Numbered from the stretch's first letter, positions 7,587-14,897 are shown. The stretch is 18,395 nt of DNA from Acidimicrobiia bacterium UBA4744 (GCA_002403855.1 DHIO01000033.1:4885-23279), one strand, 5' to 3'. Numbers and translations: made by a program. The notes: generated by a model from the letters alone, not told the origin.

Positions 7587-8660
7587 TTGAGCCTTGCCAT
7601 CATCACCGGTTCTGCGGGCCTCATCGGCTCGCAGGCAGCCCGACATTTCCATGACTTGGGCTACGAAATCTGGGGTATCGACAACGACTCTCGGGCCGGC
7701 TTCTTCGGTCCGGAAGCGTCGACTCGTTGGATGCAACGACGACTGGAGAGCGACCTCGGGGCCTATACCCACTTCGACGTGGACATCCGTGACGCCGAGG
7801 CTATCGATGAGATCTTCGCACGCGGGGGCCGCCAGATCTCTTTGATCATCCACACCGCGGCCCAGCCTTCCCACGACTGGGCCGCTCGCGAGCCGTCTAC
7901 CGACTTCACCGTCAACGCCAACGGTACGCTGGCCCTGCTCGAAGCTACCCGGGCCCATTGCCCGGACGCGGCGTTCATCTTCACGTCGACCAACAAGGTC
8001 TATGGGGACACCCCGAACCGATTGCCTCTGGTCGAACTCGAGACTCGATTCGAGGTGTCCCACAGCCACCCGTTCTTCGGCGGCATCCCCGAGTCGATGG
8101 ACATCGACCAGAGCACCCATTCGCTGTTTGGAGTATCCAAGGTGGCAGCGGACCTGCTCGTCCAGGAGTACGGGCGTTACTTCGGGCTCGCCACCGCCTG
8201 TTTCCGGGGCGGTTGCCTGACGGGGCCGGGTCATTCGGGTGCCGAACTGCACGGATTCCTGGCGTATCTCATGCAGTGCACGGTGTCCGGATTGCCCTAC
8301 ACGGTTTACGGCTACAAGGGAAAGCAGGTCCGCGACAACATCCACAGCGCCGACCTTGTGTCCGCATTCGAGCATTACGCTCGAGATCCGCGCCCGTCCG
8401 CCGTCTACAACATCGGCGGTGGTCGGTTCAGCAACTGCTCGATGCTGGAGGCGATCACTCTCTGTGAGAATTTTGCCGGCCGCCCGCTCGACTGGACCTA
8501 CTCGGAAACCAACCGGATCGGCGATCATATGTGGTGGATCAGCGACCTGGCGGCGTTCGAATCCGACTACCCGGCGTGGAAACTCCAGTACGACGTGCCG
8601 GCGATCCTCAGCGACATCTACGAGCACAACGCCGAGCGCTGGATGGACCGGGCATCATGA
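7587..8660 (+). CDS. NAD-dependent sugar-nucleotide epimerase, CDP-tyvelose/paratose 2-epimerase-like
   Basis: The 357-residue extended SDR enzyme carries the NAD motif TGSAGLIG (7-14), IIHTAAQPSHDW (87-98), FTSTNKVYGDTPN (132-144), GKQVRDNIHSADL and YNIGGG. The STNKVYGD segment and overall layout match TyvE-type CDP-sugar 2-epimerases. At the usual YxxxK site the protein has FGVSK (181-185), so Phe replaces the catalytic Tyr. To my recollection this HSLFGxSK form recurs in a group of related proteins. TTG at 7587 is the only usable start, because an in-frame stop lies just upstream (TAG 7580-7582), and GGGG precedes it. Its stop overlaps the GT26 start (ATGA). With the RfbF-like enzyme on the other strand it suggests CDP-sugar supply, though the substrate could be UDP-linked. 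Confidence 0.88.
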   Translation: MSLAIITGSAGLIGSQAARHFHDLGYEIWGIDNDSRAGFFGPEASTRWMQRRLESDLGAYTHFDVDIRDAEAIDEIFARGGRQISLIIHTAAQPSHDWAAREPSTDFTVNANGTLALLEATRAHCPDAAFIFTSTNKVYGDTPNRLPLVELETRFEVSHSHPFFGGIPESMDIDQSTHSLFGVSKVAADLLVQEYGRYFGLATACFRGGCLTGPGHSGAELHGFLAYLMQCTVSGLPYTVYGYKGKQVRDNIHSADLVSAFEHYARDPRPSAVYNIGGGRFSNCSMLEAITLCENFAGRPLDWTYSETNRIGDHMWWISDLAAFESDYPAWKLQYDVPAILSDIYEHNAERWMDRAS

Positions 8661-9463
8661 GCATGTCTGATCGCTCGAGCCTCCTGGGGGTCGAATTGAA
8701 CACTCTCGACTTTCCGCAGGTGGTCGACAACGTACTTGCTGCGGCACAAGAAGGCCGGCCGCTGGGGGTTTCGGCTCTGGCGGTGCACGGAGTGATGGAG
8801 GCGGTTCGCGACCGGGAGCTTCAATACCGGCTCAACGATCTGGAACTGGTCGTGCCGGACGGACAGCCGGTGCGCTGGGGTTTGAACTGGCTCCACTCTG
8901 CGAGGCTTCAGCAGCGTGTGTACGGCCCGGCTCTCATGGCAGTTCTGTGTGAACGAGCCGCGGACGAACAGTTGCCCATCTACCTGTTTGGGAGCACGGA
9001 AGAGACCCTCGAGGGATTGCGCGCCAATCTGCTGGGCCGGCACCCGACGCTACAGATCGCCGGAAGTCAGCCCTCCCGCTTTCGTCCTGCCGAAGAAGAC
9101 GAGCGCCAGCACGACCTGGAAACGATCCGCTCGAGCGGGGCTCGGATGGTGTTCGTCGGACTGGGATGTCCACGCCAGGAAGTGTGGGTGTACGAGAACC
9201 GCCGGGAACTCTCCATGCCGGCGCTGGCGGTGGGAGCGGCGTTCGACTACCACGCCGGTACCCTGGTCCGCCCCCCGGAGTGGATGCAGGACCGGGGGCT
9301 GGAATGGCTGCACCGTCTCGGTCAGGAACCGCGTCGGCTCTGGCGACGCTACCTCCTCTTGAATCCCGCCTACCTCACGCTGCTCACCATGCAGAAGTTG
9401 CGTTTGCGGACCATCGACACCCGGCGAGCGTCTGAACCGGTCGAACGGGTGCGTCCCAGCTAG
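8657..9463 (+). CDS. WecG/TagA/CpsF family glycosyltransferase (GT26)
   Basis: The 268-residue protein contains the family signatures VVPDGQPVRWGLNWL (65-79), IYLFGSTEETL (108-118), VFVGLGCPRQEVWVYE (165-180) and GAAFDYHAGTLVRPPEWMQ (193-211). It ends in a basic, amphipathic tail of the kind that holds GT26 enzymes at the membrane. GT26 enzymes such as TagA and WecG add the second sugar to an undecaprenyl-diphosphate-linked first sugar. The N-terminal TPN-type segment usual in TagA reads ALAVHGV here, so this is a divergent subfamily. ATG 8657 overlaps the epimerase stop as ATGA; a second ATG two codons later is possible. The coupling suggests the epimerase product may feed this transferase. 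Confidence 0.92.
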   Translation: MSMSDRSSLLGVELNTLDFPQVVDNVLAAAQEGRPLGVSALAVHGVMEAVRDRELQYRLNDLELVVPDGQPVRWGLNWLHSARLQQRVYGPALMAVLCERAADEQLPIYLFGSTEETLEGLRANLLGRHPTLQIAGSQPSRFRPAEEDERQHDLETIRSSGARMVFVGLGCPRQEVWVYENRRELSMPALAVGAAFDYHAGTLVRPPEWMQDRGLEWLHRLGQEPRRLWRRYLLLNPAYLTLLTMQKLRLRTIDTRRASEPVERVRPS

Positions 9464-9496
9464 CCCAAGCTGCCGGTCGCCGTGTCTTGACGACGC

Positions 9497-10657
9497 CTAC
9501 CGGCGGCGGCTCTGGATCGCGTCGCGGTAGGCAGCCTCCAGGGTGGAGCGGGTGGAATCGGGCGTGTACCGCTCCTCATACAGCGTTCGCATCGATGCTC
9601 CGGCGGCAGTGACGAATCTGTCCTGGGAGAGCTCTCCAAGGGCGGCAGTCCAGGCCTGGCGATCGCCCGCCGCCACCAGTTGGACGTGAGGTGAGCCTGC
9701 GAACACCTCGGGTATGGCTCCCCCTTCGGAGGCGACCACCGGCAGTCCTGCCGAGAGTGCTTCCAGCAGAACGATCGGCTGGTTCTCGTACGCGAGAGAC
9801 GGAAACACCAAAGCTCGCGAATGAAGCATCAGGTTCCGAACCTCCGGCGCAGAACGGCGACCGAGGAAACGGACGGACGATCCGCCGACACGTTCGAGAT
9901 CTGGACGCTGAGGACCGTCTCCCACCACCACCAACTCCAAGCCCGACGCTGCCGGCCATGCCCGCAACAACAGGTCGGCACCCTTCTCGGCGGAGAGCCG
10001 CCCGACGAACAGCACGCTGTTGCTCTGGTCCGGCGGTGCGGGCCTCGGACCCGGATCATCGACGAAGTTCGACACCCTGGTCATCCGCTCCTCTGGTATG
10101 CCGGCGGCTGCGAATCGTTGCTGCGAGAACTGCGACAACACGAGGAAGCGGTCGACGTTGCGGGACCAGACGGAGCGACTCCGATTGATGGAGATGGCTC
10201 CGGCCGCCGCCGCCGAGGCAAGTGCCGAATCCCGGTAACACCGGTGGCGCACGCCGTGCCACGGGTGGCTCCCGACGCATTCTTCGCACGGATGCCCGTC
10301 CCGGAACAACAGGCTGTTGACGCACATGAGCCGGTAGTTGTGCAGGGTCATGACAACCGGTACTCCACTTCGTTGCAGGGCACCGAGCACCGACGGAGAG
10401 AGCGAGAACCAGGTGTTGTGCACGTGGGCGACATCGGGCCGGAACTGAGCAGCCAGCCGCTTGACGGCCTGGCCGGCTCCCGGATTGCCGGGTGACAGGA
10501 CCAGCAGGCCGGCCGAGCGAAGTGCCGAAGATGGATTCGTCACCCGATGTGAGACAACCTCGTGGCCGGCCGACTGCAACAGGTCGAATTCGGCCTGCAC
10601 GACCCGGTCCTCTCCTCCCGGTTCACGATATTGGTTGTGTACCTGGAGGATTCTCAC
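9497..10657 (-). CDS. Glycosyltransferase family 4 (GT-B fold)
   Basis: The 386-residue protein begins MRILQVHNQYREPGGEDRVV, a characteristic N-terminus of one GT4 subgroup (HNxYRxxGGED). An internal cysteine cluster HPCEECVGSHPWHGVRHRCY is typical of the same subgroup. The C-terminal donor-binding half has FVGRLSAEKGADLLLRAW, VVGDGPQ, FLGRRSAPEV and AYENQPIVLLEALSAGLPVV with the E-x7-E signature. The GTG at 10657 follows GAGGTGA at good spacing. It is a single-gene unit, convergent with the GT26 gene (33 bases between stops) and divergent from the polysaccharide deacetylase. It probably adds one sugar to the lipid-linked repeat unit in the cytoplasm; specificity is unknown. Confidence 0.93.
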   Translation of the reverse strand: MRILQVHNQYREPGGEDRVVQAEFDLLQSAGHEVVSHRVTNPSSALRSAGLLVLSPGNPGAGQAVKRLAAQFRPDVAHVHNTWFSLSPSVLGALQRSGVPVVMTLHNYRLMCVNSLLFRDGHPCEECVGSHPWHGVRHRCYRDSALASAAAAGAISINRSRSVWSRNVDRFLVLSQFSQQRFAAAGIPEERMTRVSNFVDDPGPRPAPPDQSNSVLFVGRLSAEKGADLLLRAWPAASGLELVVVGDGPQRPDLERVGGSSVRFLGRRSAPEVRNLMLHSRALVFPSLAYENQPIVLLEALSAGLPVVASEGGAIPEVFAGSPHVQLVAAGDRQAWTAALGELSQDRFVTAAGASMRTLYEERYTPDSTRSTLEAAYRDAIQSRRR

Positions 10658-10685
10658 CCGGTCACCTCATCGCCTGCAGATACCC

Positions 10686-10728
10686 GACTCCGCCCGTCCC
10701 CGGTGAGACTCCGAAGAACGGGCGGAGT
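10686..10728. promoter_or_regulatory. Operator-like repeats in the GT4/deacetylase divergent promoter region
   Basis: ACTCCGCCCGT (10687-10697) and ACGGGCGGAGT (10718-10728) form a perfect 11-bp inverted repeat with a 20-base loop. Inside that loop GACTCCG (10707-10713) repeats the GACTCCG at 10686-10692, with starts exactly 21 bases apart, or two helical turns. Three ACTCCG half-sites in one 43-base stretch between divergent genes look like a regulator-binding array, although an RNA hairpin is also possible. No clear -35/-10 pair was seen in this gap. Confidence 0.4.
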
Positions 10729-10844
10729 TCGCCGGGACAGGCTAGTGGCGGATGGCCCGGGGGGGCGCCATCGGGAGCCGGGCCGGAGGAAGCTCGAGGG
10801 CGTTGCCGGCCGGTAGAGTCTCAACGACTACGACAAGGAAGACG

Positions 10845-11720
10845 ATGGCTTCAGTCCGAGCAGGGGCTCTCCGGCTCCTCGAGCGGGTTTCCCGCCCGCA
10901 GACCAACTCCGGTAGCCGGGTGGTCGTCCTTCTCTACCATGTGATCCACCCGGCGTATGCCTACGCCAGTGCCACCCCCACCCAGTTCGCCGACCACCTC
11001 GCCTGGCTGCGGGAGCATTGCGATGTGGTCCCGTTGCGCGACATCCCGGCGCATGCCGCGCATCCGGGCAGTAGACCTGCGGTGGCGATCACCTTCGACG
11101 ATGGATTCGCGACCGACTACGAGTACGCCCTGCCCGAACTCGCCCGCCACCGACTTCCGGCGACCTTCTTCGTCACCACCGGCCTCGTGGAGCAAGAGAC
11201 GGAGGCGGTCGACAGGTTCGCCCGGCTTCTGTCGGCACCTCGGGATCAGATCAAGGGTCTTTCCTGGGCGCAGGTGGGAGAACTACGGGGAGCGGGAATG
11301 GAGATCGGCGCTCACACCGTGACCCACCCGAACCTGGCCATTCTCGATAGGCCCACGGCTGCCGTCGAACTGGGGCATGCGAAGGAACAACTCGAGCAAC
11401 ACCTCGGAGAGGAGGTCACCAGCTTCGCCTATCCCTTCGGCAAGCCGAAGCACAACGTCACGAAAGAGACGGTCGAGTTGACCCGCCGGGCCGGCTTCGA
11501 CATGGCGGTGACGGTCAACTTCCGCGGAGTCCGCCCGACGGACCCGCCTTTGCGGATCCCCCGATTCTCGGTCGTCGGTGACTCCGTCGACACCCTGCAG
11601 GCCAAAGTGGAAGGCCGGATGGACTTGCTGGGCATGTGGCAGGAACGGGCGCCGCGCTGGCTCTCTCATGCTGTTTCACCAGGCCATTCTCACCGATCCG
11701 AGGGGTCCCCGGTCGGGTGA
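10845..11720 (+). CDS. Polysaccharide deacetylase (NodB/CE4 family)
   Basis: The 291-residue protein shows the CE4 motifs in order: VVVLLYHVIH (26-35), AITFDDGFATDY (81-92) with the catalytic and metal-binding Asp pair, IGAHTVTHPNL (154-164) with the metal-binding H157-x3-H161, and SFAYPFG further on. CE4 enzymes remove N- or O-acetyl groups from polysaccharides or their lipid-linked precursors using a divalent metal. No signal peptide or membrane segment is evident, so it may act on a cytoplasmic intermediate. ATG 10845 has AAGGAAG upstream and begins a sensible sequence. The frame is open for 31 codons further upstream, but that part is unlike the family. It faces the dehalogenase-like gene end to end with 31 bases between. 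Confidence 0.93.
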   Translation: MASVRAGALRLLERVSRPQTNSGSRVVVLLYHVIHPAYAYASATPTQFADHLAWLREHCDVVPLRDIPAHAAHPGSRPAVAITFDDGFATDYEYALPELARHRLPATFFVTTGLVEQETEAVDRFARLLSAPRDQIKGLSWAQVGELRGAGMEIGAHTVTHPNLAILDRPTAAVELGHAKEQLEQHLGEEVTSFAYPFGKPKHNVTKETVELTRRAGFDMAVTVNFRGVRPTDPPLRIPRFSVVGDSVDTLQAKVEGRMDLLGMWQERAPRWLSHAVSPGHSHRSEGSPVG

Positions 11721-11751
11721 TGGCGCCGGTGCTCACGGCGGTCTGCACAGC

Positions 11752-12630
11752 TCAGAGGGTGCGGTACCAATCGATCAGGCCGGCGGTCAGCTTCATGGGC
11801 GAGTCTTCTTGTGGATAATGCAGCGCCGACACCGTGATTTCGGTTTGCTGCTCGAACTCCCGACAGGCCCATCGGTGGCTTCCGACGAGTAGATATCCGG
11901 GATCGCAATTCACGAACAGCTTGGGCACATCGGAAGTACGCAGCCAGGCGTTGTACTCCTCGACTGTTCGCTGCGTATCTTTCGGCTCGCCGTCGATGGG
12001 CAGGTCGCGAACGCAACTCAAAGTCGGCCGCCGGGTCTCGCCGGGTATCAGGTACGGCCTCCGGTAGGCCTCCATTTCTGCGTCCGAAAGAGCTCGTCTT
12101 GTGGTGGCGGGAAGCAACTTCTCGACGACCACGTTGTCGGTGAGGGCCAGACGTTCGCCATCCTTGCCGCGCAGGTCCCGGATGGTCTTGACGGTTTCTT
12201 CGGGCCACTCCTCCCAGGACAGAGACCTGACGATTGCCTCCATGTAGGCGATGCCTTTCAAAGCGTCGGGGTGCCTGCGGGCCCAGTCGAAACCGAGGAC
12301 CGATCCCCACTCGTGAAGAACGAATGTCACCTTGCGCGTGACACCGAGGGCTCCCAGCAACCCGTCGAGGTAGAGCTGGTAGTCGCCCAGGCGATAGGTC
12401 CGGTCTCCGCTGGGGATGATCTTCTGAGATTGCCCCATCCCGATGAGATCCGGTGCAATGCAACGCCCGTACTCGGTCAAGAACGGGAGGATGTTTCTCC
12501 AGACGTAGGCCGATGCCGGGTTGCCGTGCAGGAATACGATCGGATCGCCCTTGCCCTCCTCGACGTAGGACAGGTCCTTGCCCATGACTTGGAGCCGTTT
12601 CCTCTCATAGCGCTCGTTGGCGTCGATCAA
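11752..12630 (-). CDS. Haloalkane-dehalogenase-like alpha/beta hydrolase with Glu at the nucleophile position
   Basis: The 292-residue protein aligns almost without gaps to LinB-type haloalkane dehalogenases. GDPIVFLHGNPASAYVWRN (28-46) holds the halide-binding Asn37, MEAI holds the acid Glu131, and ALHYPQEDSP holds the base His271. DNVVVEKLLP and RRPTLS are also shared. These positions sit exactly one residue before their LinB counterparts (N38, E132, H272). The nucleophile motif HDWGS reads HEWGS: Glu107 (codon 12310-12312) replaces the essential Asp, while Trp108 is kept. GMGDSDK is also changed to GMGQSQK. TTG 12630 was chosen because AAAGG precedes it and it gives the family's usual length; ATG 12585 would cut into the first strand. 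It is a lone gene inside a polysaccharide locus, so true dehalogenase activity is doubtful. Confidence 0.85.
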   Translation of the reverse strand: MIDANERYERKRLQVMGKDLSYVEEGKGDPIVFLHGNPASAYVWRNILPFLTEYGRCIAPDLIGMGQSQKIIPSGDRTYRLGDYQLYLDGLLGALGVTRKVTFVLHEWGSVLGFDWARRHPDALKGIAYMEAIVRSLSWEEWPEETVKTIRDLRGKDGERLALTDNVVVEKLLPATTRRALSDAEMEAYRRPYLIPGETRRPTLSCVRDLPIDGEPKDTQRTVEEYNAWLRTSDVPKLFVNCDPGYLLVGSHRWACREFEQQTEITVSALHYPQEDSPMKLTAGLIDWYRTL

Positions 12631-12679
12631 GGGCGGCCTTTCGGTTGTCCCGGGTGCCGGAGGCTGGACCCCCCCACCG

Positions 12680-12716
12680 ACTCGTCGAGTGGGCCCGTGC
12701 CACCAATATCTGGCAC
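12680..12716. promoter_or_regulatory. Two inverted repeats in the dehalogenase/ATP-grasp divergent region
   Basis: ACTCGTCGAGT (12680-12690) is a perfect 11-bp palindrome. It is followed by GTGCCA-N8-TGGCAC (12697-12716), a perfect 6-bp inverted repeat spanning 20 bp with an AT-rich centre. Both lie in the 201-base gap between divergent starts, where transcription factors would be expected to bind. No convincing promoter hexamer pair was found. Confidence 0.35.
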
Positions 12717-12831
12717 GATAGCCGGAACCTCCGGGACCGGCAGATCCCCATCGCGGCGCGGCTCGGCGGTCCGGGCGCGGAAGCCGGGATTTCGATGCCG
12801 GCCGGCCCGGAAAAGGCAGTAGGGTTCCCGG

Positions 12832-14037
12832 GTGGAAGACGGCGAGATCTCCAACGACCGCCCGGCCTTGCTGCTGGGGGAAGGCGTAACCCTGCTCGGG
12901 GCTGCTCGCAGCCTCGCCGCGGCCCGCATCGCACCCGTCCTCGCCACCAGGCGGGGGGACTTCGCCGCCTGGTCGAGATTCGGCAGCCGAATCTCTTTTT
13001 CGGCTGCGGACGCCTCCGAGGATCTCGCCGGTCTGCTCGACTCCTTTCCGGGCGGGCAAGCGGTGTTGATGCCGTGCAGCGACGAGTGGCTCGCCGTGGT
13101 CGGCGCTCTCCCGGGAGACCTGCGAGAGCGGTTTCCTTCGAGCTTGCCGTCCTTGCAGACCCTCCGGACCTACACCGACAAGGCTCTCTTCGCGGAAGCC
13201 CTCCGGACCTTCGAGGTGCCGCACCCGCGCACGATCAACACCGCGGATGAGGCGGCCGTCGAAAGCCTCACCGGATCCGAGATCGGCCGGTTCTTTCTCA
13301 AGCCTCGCAACTCGCAGGCGTTTTCGCTTCACTACCGAACCAAGGCCGTTTCTCTGTCGAGCAAGACAGACGCGATAGAGAAGGTCGAACGGTTCAGGCG
13401 GGACGGTTTCGCAGTCGAGCTGCAGGAGATCATTCCGGGTCCGGTCACCCGGCAATACCACATCGACGGATTCGTCGACCGGTTCGGCCGGGTAGTCGCC
13501 GCAATGGCCCGACGGCGTATCCGGATGTATCCGATCGACTACGGCAACAGCACCATGCTGGTCAGCATCCCGATGGAGACGCTTGCAGCAGCGGTTGAAC
13601 CTCTCTACCGGCTTCTTCGAGGTCTGAACCACAGGGGAATATTCTCCGCCGAGTTCAAGTGGGACGAACGCGATCAGCTGTTCAAGCTTCTCGAGATCAA
13701 CGCTCGACCTTGGTGGCAGGTCGAGTTCTCCACGCTCTGCGGAGTCAACGTTTGTGCGATGGCCTACCGGGATGCTTTGCTCGATGAGCTCCCCGTCGTC
13801 TCCACCTATGCGGTCGGCCGCCGGTTTCGGATCCTGGCCCATGACTTGAGGGCATTCCGGGACCTGCGCAGGCAGGGCTCGGAGACGTTCGGGAGCTGGC
13901 TGGCGTCCCTGCGAGGGGCAACGGATGCGATCAACAGGATCACCGATCCTCTGCCCGCCGTGGGATTCGCTCGCGAAGTCGCCGTCAAGCTCATCAGGAG
14001 GGGTCCCAACAGCCGGGCCGTCCACGGTCCCGGCTGA
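12832..14037 (+). CDS. ATP-grasp family ligase
   Basis: The 401-residue protein opens with PALLLGEGVTLLGAARSL, a Rossmann-like pre-ATP-grasp domain. It then has FFLKPRNSQAF with the ATP-binding Lys, LQEIIPGP in the hinge strand, and near residues 270-292 GIFSAEFKWDERDQLFKLLEINARPWW, the metal-binding acidic and Asn signature of ATP-grasp enzymes. These enzymes activate a carboxylate as acyl-phosphate and join it to an amine or similar group. Relatives near polysaccharide deacetylase and glycosyltransferase genes may attach amino acids or acids to a sugar amine. A role after the deacetylases here, which would create such amines, is an attractive inference. GTG 12832 is the only start near the domain boundary, and its ribosome site is weak. 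It converges on the sugar transferase gene. Confidence 0.85.
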   Translation: MEDGEISNDRPALLLGEGVTLLGAARSLAAARIAPVLATRRGDFAAWSRFGSRISFSAADASEDLAGLLDSFPGGQAVLMPCSDEWLAVVGALPGDLRERFPSSLPSLQTLRTYTDKALFAEALRTFEVPHPRTINTADEAAVESLTGSEIGRFFLKPRNSQAFSLHYRTKAVSLSSKTDAIEKVERFRRDGFAVELQEIIPGPVTRQYHIDGFVDRFGRVVAAMARRRIRMYPIDYGNSTMLVSIPMETLAAAVEPLYRLLRGLNHRGIFSAEFKWDERDQLFKLLEINARPWWQVEFSTLCGVNVCAMAYRDALLDELPVVSTYAVGRRFRILAHDLRAFRDLRRQGSETFGSWLASLRGATDAINRITDPLPAVGFAREVAVKLIRRGPNSRAVHGPG

Positions 14038-14067
14038 GTGCTGCTAGGGCCTGGTGGCGGCGCTCAG
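14034..14067. terminator. Hairpin spanning both stops of convergent genes, possible bidirectional terminator
   Basis: CTGAGTGCTGC (14034-14044) pairs with GCGGCGCTCAG (14057-14067) as an 11-bp stem including two G-U type pairs, with a 12-base loop. Both flanking TGA stops lie within the stem arms. No T-tract follows on either side, so Rho-independent termination is uncertain, but the position between converging genes fits a terminator. Confidence 0.4.
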
Positions 14068-14867
14068 GAACCCATCCGGTACCCAAGCGCCGCCGGAACC
14101 GTCCAGAGGAGAATTTTGAGGTCTCCGAGGAACGTGACCGACCGCAGGTATTCGAGATCGACTTCCGTCGTCTGGTGCATCTCGGCGCCGTTGCGGAGCG
14201 ACACCTGCCACAGCCCGGTGATACCAGGTTTGACCTCGTGGCGACGATGCTGCCAGGGCTCGTACTTGGTCTCGACGATTTCGACCAACTCCGGCCTCGG
14301 TCCGACCAGGCTCATCTGGCCCAGGACCACATTCCAGAACTGGGGAATCTCGTCGAGGCTCCACTTGCGGAGGAAGCGACCAACTCGAGTGATCCGCGGA
14401 TCCTCCGGGGACTTGTGTACGAAACGCCGGTCCTGACCGACGAACGGCGTTTCCAGTGCGCGGCGATCGTGCGCCATGGTCCGGAACTTGAAGACCGTGA
14501 AAGACCGGCCGCCGCGCCCCACCCGCTTCTGGGTGAAGACTGCGGGCCTACCCATTGAGATCCAGATGGCGACGGTGATTGCCAGGACGGCGGGCAAGGT
14601 GATGATGGTCAAGAGTGTCCCGACAACGATATCGAGCCCCGGTTTCACGAACCGCTCATACGGCCCCCTGGCTCGGGGATCGGGGAGTTCCACCGGCGCC
14701 GACTCGACTCGCGCCGGCTCGTGGTGAGTTCCCGATTCCGACCCGACCAGGTCGAGGTCGATCGTCTGCTCGTCCGGTGTCCTCAGATCGAGCTGAAGCT
14801 CGGCTTGGTCAACCGTTCCGCGTTCGACCGTTCCACGGTCTGTCCGTTTTGCCGCCCCATGAACCAT
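14064..14867 (-). CDS. Initiating polyprenyl-phosphate sugar-1-phosphate transferase (bacterial sugar transferase)
   Basis: The 267-residue protein has a 70-residue polar N-terminus, a single hydrophobic segment (about 77-104) that would form the re-entrant membrane helix, and the catalytic domain. Its motifs are VFTQKRVGRGGRSFTVFKFRTM (110-131), DPRITRVGRFLRKWSLDEIPQFWNV (156-180) with the Asp172-Glu173 catalytic pair, MSLVGPRPE (185-193) and KPGITGLWQV (213-222). It transfers a hexose-1-phosphate from a nucleotide sugar to undecaprenyl phosphate, starting repeat-unit synthesis at the cytoplasmic membrane face. It lacks the multi-helix N-terminal domain of WbaP and resembles the monotopic PglC/WcaJ catalytic core. 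ATG 14867 was chosen because the open frame upstream is low-quality sequence. A C/G-rich hairpin covers its likely ribosome site. Sugar specificity is unknown. Confidence 0.93.
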   Translation of the reverse strand: MVHGAAKRTDRGTVERGTVDQAELQLDLRTPDEQTIDLDLVGSESGTHHEPARVESAPVELPDPRARGPYERFVKPGLDIVVGTLLTIITLPAVLAITVAIWISMGRPAVFTQKRVGRGGRSFTVFKFRTMAHDRRALETPFVGQDRRFVHKSPEDPRITRVGRFLRKWSLDEIPQFWNVVLGQMSLVGPRPELVEIVETKYEPWQHRRHEVKPGITGLWQVSLRNGAEMHQTTEVDLEYLRSVTFLGDLKILLWTVPAALGYRMGS

Positions 14868-14876
14868 ACATTCATC

Positions 14877-14897
14877 GGACCCCCCCAGCGGGGGGCC
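14877..14897 (-). promoter_or_regulatory. G/C hairpin masking the sugar-transferase ribosome site
   Basis: CCCCCC (14880-14885) pairs with GGGGGG (14890-14895) around a 4-base loop, extended by GG/CC (14877-14878 with 14896-14897) past one bulged base. On the minus strand the G-run is the only candidate ribosome site for ATG 14867. A stable hairpin there would hold translation down unless it is opened. It is clear in the sequence; the regulatory role is inference. Confidence 0.5.

Noticed and set aside
7362..8627. 421-codon minus-strand frame over the epimerase gene
   Set aside because: Antisense shadow of a clear SDR enzyme, with no domain signature of its own.
9472..9504. GCCGGT/ACCGGC inverted repeat between the GT26 and GT4 stops as a terminator
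   Set aside because: Only 6 bp plus a 3-bp inner match, with a large internal loop and no T-tract.
12711..12725. TGGCACG as a sigma-54 promoter
   Set aside because: The required GC element is not found at the -12 position, and sigma-54 is not expected in this kind of organism.
12631..14025. Long minus-strand open frame continuing upstream of the dehalogenase-like gene, to 757 codons in total
   Set aside because: It is antisense to the ATP-grasp gene, has no recognisable domain, and arises from GC-rich codon use; the hydrolase start is best placed at 12630.
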